From NCBI GenBank assembly GCA_945788675.1, contig CALZMY010000052.1, positions 1 through 9,238 on the forward strand: a stretch of DNA of 9,238 nt, in the 5' to 3' direction. A program made the translations under genes and the position numbers. Source of the DNA: an uncultured Gammaproteobacteria bacterium (lineage in GTDB: Bacteria > Pseudomonadota > Gammaproteobacteria > SZUA-140). The notes under the pieces were generated by a model, which worked only from the letters and a program-made list of their open reading frames with translations, had not been told where the DNA came from and ran no database searches. Position 1 is the first letter of the stretch. Each line of letters opens with the position of its first letter. Positions 6,650-9,238 of this stretch are shown piece after piece.

Positions 6650-7435
6650 ATGAGCCACGATGAACTACTCACAGTCGAGACTGACCCACAGGGTATCTGC
6701 ACACTCGCACTCAACAACCCAGCTAAACATAACGCCTTTAACGACGAGATGATCGCTGCGCTACGCAGTAAACTCGGCGAAATAGCACAAGATGACAACA
6801 TACGTATCCTGGTGTTAACCGGCAACGGAAAGAGTTTTTCTAGTGGTGCGGACCTCGAATGGATGAAGGCCGCAGCGCAACATGACGAGGCGACCAACCA
6901 GAAAGACGCCGAGGCGTTGGCAAAGCTCATGCGCACCCTCTACGAATTTGACAAACCGACCGTGGCACGCATCAATGGCAGCGCGTTTGGCGGTGCGCTC
7001 GGCCTGATCGCCTGTTGTGATATCGCGATTGCCATACGTTCCGCACAATTTTCCTTTAGCGAAGTGCGCTTCGGCCTGGTCCCGGCCGTCATCGCACCAT
7101 ATGTCATCAAGGCCGTTGGCGAACGCCAGACACGTCGCCTGTTCCTTACCGCGGAACGTTTCTCTAGCGAGTTGGCCGAAAAGATAGGCCTTGTCCATCA
7201 GGTCGTTGATGATGAATCACTCGATGAGGCAGTCGATATCGCCATCAATAAACTACTCAAAGCGGGGCCACTGTCAGTACAGGCATGCAAATGCCTGATT
7301 CGCTCATTAAGCCCAGACTTCGATGATGAATCATCGGCTCGACTGATTGCACAGTTGCGTGCTTCCGCAGAAGGACAGGAAGGAATGGCCGCCTTTTTCG
7401 AACATCGCCCACCCGAGTGGATAAAAAAAGACTGA
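6650..7435 (+). CDS. liuC: Methylglutaconyl-CoA hydratase (enoyl-CoA hydratase/isomerase family)
   Basis: This 261-residue crotonase-fold protein lies directly after liuB, with a 38-bp gap. Landmarks are NNPAKHNAFNDEM (22-34), the oxyanion-hole strand SFSSGADLEWM (62-72), SAFGGALGLIACCD (111-124) and FSEVRFGLVPAVIAPYVI (136-153). Glu138 occupies the position of the second catalytic Glu of enoyl-CoA hydratases. The first catalytic Glu position is Gly118 (GGALG instead of GG-x-x-E), as in the bacterial LiuC branch as I recall it. The combination ADLEWMK and SEVR-x-GL-x-PAVI-x-PYV is typical of the LiuC branch. It hydrates 3-methylglutaconyl-CoA to HMG-CoA, the step between LiuB and LiuE. The ATG at 6650 has an AGAAAAG stretch just upstream as a weak ribosome binding site; the product is cytoplasmic. 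A general enoyl-CoA hydratase role is possible but less likely in this context. Confidence 0.9.
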   Translation: MSHDELLTVETDPQGICTLALNNPAKHNAFNDEMIAALRSKLGEIAQDDNIRILVLTGNGKSFSSGADLEWMKAAAQHDEATNQKDAEALAKLMRTLYEFDKPTVARINGSAFGGALGLIACCDIAIAIRSAQFSFSEVRFGLVPAVIAPYVIKAVGERQTRRLFLTAERFSSELAEKIGLVHQVVDDESLDEAVDIAINKLLKAGPLSVQACKCLIRSLSPDFDDESSARLIAQLRASAEGQEGMAAFFEHRPPEWIKKD

Positions 7436-7448
7436 TTGGGCTCACCCC

Positions 7449-8363
7449 ATGAAACCTGTTAATACTACAAGCACCCTACCAGCAAAGGTCACCATCGTTG
7501 AAGTGGGTCCACGTGATGGACTGCAAAACGAAAAGAAGTTATTAGACACCAGCATCAAGATTGACTTCATCAATCGCCTCTCCACCTGCGGCCTCCCTGT
7601 CATCGAGTGTAGCAGCATGGTCAATCCACAATGGATACCACAGCTCGCTGATGCCGAAGAAGTCATCGGAAAAATCGACAGGCATCCTGCTGTACGCTAT
7701 CCGGTACTGGTACCCAATGAACAAGGGATGCAACGCGCATTGACAGCGGGGGCAACAAGTGTCGCGATATTTATTGCCGCAAGCGAAGGCTTTAATCAGA
7801 AAAACGTCAACTGTTCGATCGACGAATCCTTTACACGCTTTGAACCTGTCATGGCGCTGGCAAAGGCGGCGGGAGTCGAAGTACGCGGTTATCTCTCCTG
7901 TGTCATGGGCTGCCCCTACGAAGGAAAAATAAAACCGATGAAGGTGGCCACCATCGCGCGCCGCCTGATCGAACTCGGCTGTTATGAGGTCTCTCTCGGT
8001 GACACCATCGGCGTCGGCACCCCCCTTCAGGCACAGCGACTGATTCAGGCCGTCAGTAAACAGGTGCCCATTGAACAACTCGCAATCCATTTTCACGACA
8101 CTCGCGGACAGGCGCTGGCCAACATCTTCGCCTGCCTCGAACTCGGCATCGCGACGATTGATGCCTCGGTCGCAGGGCTTGGCGGCTGTCCCTATGCCGC
8201 AGGGAGCAGCGGCAATGTTGCCACCGAAGATGTGGTCTATATGCTTGAAGGAATGGGTGTCGAGAGCGGCATCGACCTGCGTGCTTTGAGCGAGACTGGC
8301 AACATGATCTGCCAGCAGTTACAACGTACCAATCACAGCAAGGTTGCAAGGCTTTACCAATAA
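7449..8363 (+). CDS. liuE: Hydroxymethylglutaryl-CoA lyase
   Basis: This 304-residue TIM-barrel enzyme cleaves HMG-CoA to acetyl-CoA and acetoacetate, the last step of the leucine route. Key residues are all present: VGPRDGLQNE (19-28) with Arg22 and Asp23, the ECSSM strand (53-57) with Glu53, metal ligands His214 and His216 in IHFHDTRGQALAN (213-225), and the signature VAGLGGCPYAAGSSGNVATE (241-260). That signature carries catalytic Cys247 and Asn256. SLGDTIGVGTP (182-192) is also diagnostic. The family more often reads EVTSFVSPKWVPQ where this protein has ECSSMVNPQWIPQ (53-65), a modest variation beside the active site. The start lies only 13 bp after the liuC stop, with no clear Shine-Dalgarno, suggesting translational coupling. 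The palindromic element at 8373 begins just after the stop codon. Confidence 0.94.
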   Translation: MKPVNTTSTLPAKVTIVEVGPRDGLQNEKKLLDTSIKIDFINRLSTCGLPVIECSSMVNPQWIPQLADAEEVIGKIDRHPAVRYPVLVPNEQGMQRALTAGATSVAIFIAASEGFNQKNVNCSIDESFTRFEPVMALAKAAGVEVRGYLSCVMGCPYEGKIKPMKVATIARRLIELGCYEVSLGDTIGVGTPLQAQRLIQAVSKQVPIEQLAIHFHDTRGQALANIFACLELGIATIDASVAGLGGCPYAAGSSGNVATEDVVYMLEGMGVESGIDLRALSETGNMICQQLQRTNHSKVARLYQ

Positions 8364-8372
8364 CGACACACT

Positions 8373-8452
8373 AGGGCCTGTTAACACTCATTCTAAAGCC
8401 GCGTTGCCGCCCCAAAAAAGGGCCAGGCCTGGAATCAGTGTTAACAGGCCCT
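8373..8452. repeat. 80-bp element with 16-bp perfect terminal inverted repeats (MITE-like or large palindrome)
   Basis: The left arm, AGGGCCTGTTAACACT (8373-8388), is the exact reverse complement of the right arm, AGTGTTAACAGGCCCT (8437-8452). After one mismatch, four more bases pair (ATTC 8390-8393, GAAT 8432-8435). The core (8394-8431) is GC-rich, with an A6 run (8414-8419) and no reading frame. A possible 4-bp target duplication, ACTA, lies at 8370-8373 and 8456-8459, although it overlaps the left arm end. The element fills most of the 126-bp gap between liuE and the SDR gene. As RNA it would fold into a long stem that could attenuate transcription or protect the upstream mRNA; it lacks the U-tract of an intrinsic terminator. 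The arms are seen directly; the mobile origin is inferred. Confidence 0.75.
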
Positions 8453-8489
8453 GGTACTATAAGACCATCCAGCCACATGGGATAAGAGT

Positions 8490-9238
8490 ATGGAATTCAA
8501 ACAATGTAAGGCCATCATCACCGGCGGCGCCTCTGGGCTGGGGCTCGCAGTAACACAACGCATCATTGCCGCAGGTGGCTCAGTGGTGATCCTTGACCTC
8601 AACCGCGAAGCCTGCGCAGATGAGCTGATTCTACTCGGAGAACGTGCACATTTCATCACCACCGATGTCACCTCCGAATCCGCTGTTGACACTGCCATCA
8701 TCAAGGCGCATGAGCTAATGGGTGAGATTCGACTGGTCGTCAACTGTGCCGGTATCGCGCCGAGTCGACGCGTGCTGGCACGTGATGGGCTGATCAGCAA
8801 TGCAGAGTTTCAGCAGGTGATCGACATCAACCTCAACGGCAGCTTTAACGTCTGTCGTGCCGCCGTTAACCTGATGCAGAACAATAGTGCTGACGGCAAG
8901 GATGAAGAGCGAGGTCTGTTGATCAATACCGCCTCAATCGCCGCCTTTGAGGGACAGATTGGCCAGGCCGCCTACGCCGCATCGAAGGGTGGCATCGCCA
9001 GCATGACGCTACCGCTGGCACGTGAATTTGCACGGCTCGGCATCCGTGTAATGTCGATCGCACCGGGACTTTTTGAAACACCGATGTTCGATCAATTACC
9101 GCAAGAAGCACGCGAGGCACTTGCCGCCAACATCCCCTATCCAAAACGACTTGGCCAAGCCGATGAGTTTGCGTCACTGGTACAGCACATCGTCGAAAAT
9201 CCCATGTTAAACGGTTCCACCATCAGGCTGGATGGTGC
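8490..9238 (+). CDS. SDR-family 3-hydroxyacyl-CoA / 2-methyl-3-hydroxybutyryl-CoA dehydrogenase (3' cut by window)
   Basis: An ATG at 8490 opens a frame running to the window end. About 249 codons are visible, and only a few C-terminal residues are likely missing, since family members end shortly after the RLDGA strand reached here. It has the classical short-chain dehydrogenase/reductase plan: TGGASGLG nucleotide-binding loop (11-18), Asp36 in VVILDLNRE pointing to NAD rather than [12 protein letters not shown] (85-92), and catalytic Ser149 with Tyr162 and Lys166 in YAASKGG. An insertion near [20 protein letters not shown] (131-150) and the ending [11 protein letters not shown] resemble type II 3-hydroxyacyl-CoA dehydrogenases (HSD17B10-like). 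That enzyme oxidises 2-methyl-3-hydroxybutyryl-CoA in isoleucine breakdown, fitting a branched-chain catabolic cluster with a thiolase. The ribosome binding site is weak (GATAAGAG, 8481-8488). Substrate choice is inferred. Confidence 0.88.
   Translation, partial: MEFKQCKAIITGGASGLGLAVTQRIIAAGGSVVILDLNREACADELILLGERAHFITTDVTSESAVDTAIIKAHELMGEIRLVVNCAGIAPSRRVLARDGLISNAEFQQVIDINLNGSFNVCRAAVNLMQNNSADGKDEERGLLINTASIAAFEGQIGQAAYAASKGGIASMTLPLAREFARLGIRVMSIAPGLFETPMFDQLPQEAREALAANIPYPKRLGQADEFASLVQHIVENPMLNGSTIRLDG

Noticed and set aside
7542..8096. 184-codon open frame on the minus strand inside liuE
   Set aside because: It lies wholly opposite a well-supported HMG-CoA lyase gene, and its translation shows no domain or motif; it is a product of the codon usage on the coding strand.
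8373..8452. Reading the long inverted repeat as an intrinsic terminator of the liu operon
   Set aside because: There is no U-tract after either arm, the loop is about 40 nt, and the arm length and exactness fit a mobile or repetitive element better.

Overview
The window looks like a chromosomal segment of a gammaproteobacterium of moderate GC content. This is inferred from the gene families, the strong Shine-Dalgarno sites and the catabolic gene cluster; no rRNA or other marker is present to fix the taxon. It divides into three regions.

Region A (1-1306) is a degraded accessory locus. It holds the 3' end of a surface or secreted protein with cadherin/Ig-like and fibronectin type III (FN3) modules (1-426). 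Next comes a wreck of an IS3-family transposase (about 455-800), carrying frameshifts and stops and lacking its DDE catalytic domain. A second, paralogous Ig-like plus FN3 C-terminus follows (to 1306). Its reading frame runs directly out of the transposase remnant, and the junction falls in a Pro-Val-Ala-Asn-Asn stretch that suits both families.

Region B (1393-3326) is a divergent regulatory module. An HxlR-type winged-helix regulator on the minus strand faces an uncharacterised multi-pass membrane protein and a MAPEG-family membrane protein on the plus strand. The 79-bp gap between them contains a near-consensus sigma70 promoter (TTGACA, 17 bp, TTTAAT). A perfect 9-bp inverted repeat overlaps it, the layout expected of an operator for the adjacent regulator.

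Region C (3738-9238) is a leucine/isovalerate (liu) type catabolic cluster, all on the plus strand: acetyl-CoA acetyltransferase (thiolase), methylcrotonoyl-CoA carboxylase beta subunit (liuB), methylglutaconyl-CoA hydratase (liuC), HMG-CoA lyase (liuE), and an SDR of the 3-hydroxyacyl-CoA / 2-methyl-3-hydroxybutyryl-CoA dehydrogenase type, cut by the window end. Together they take 3-methylcrotonyl-CoA to acetyl-CoA and acetoacetate. The thiolase and SDR can also serve isoleucine or fatty-acid breakdown. The biotinylated carboxylase alpha subunit (liuD), which usually sits between liuC and liuE, is absent there, and isovaleryl-CoA dehydrogenase (liuA) is not in the window. An approximately 80-bp element with 16-bp perfect terminal inverted repeats (8373-8452) lies between liuE and the SDR and resembles a MITE or large palindromic repeat.

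I see no tRNA, rRNA, CRISPR array or phage genes. I do not see a clear undescribed system. The strongest items for follow-up are the regulator/operator/membrane-protein module, the transposase-adhesin chimaera and the palindromic element.
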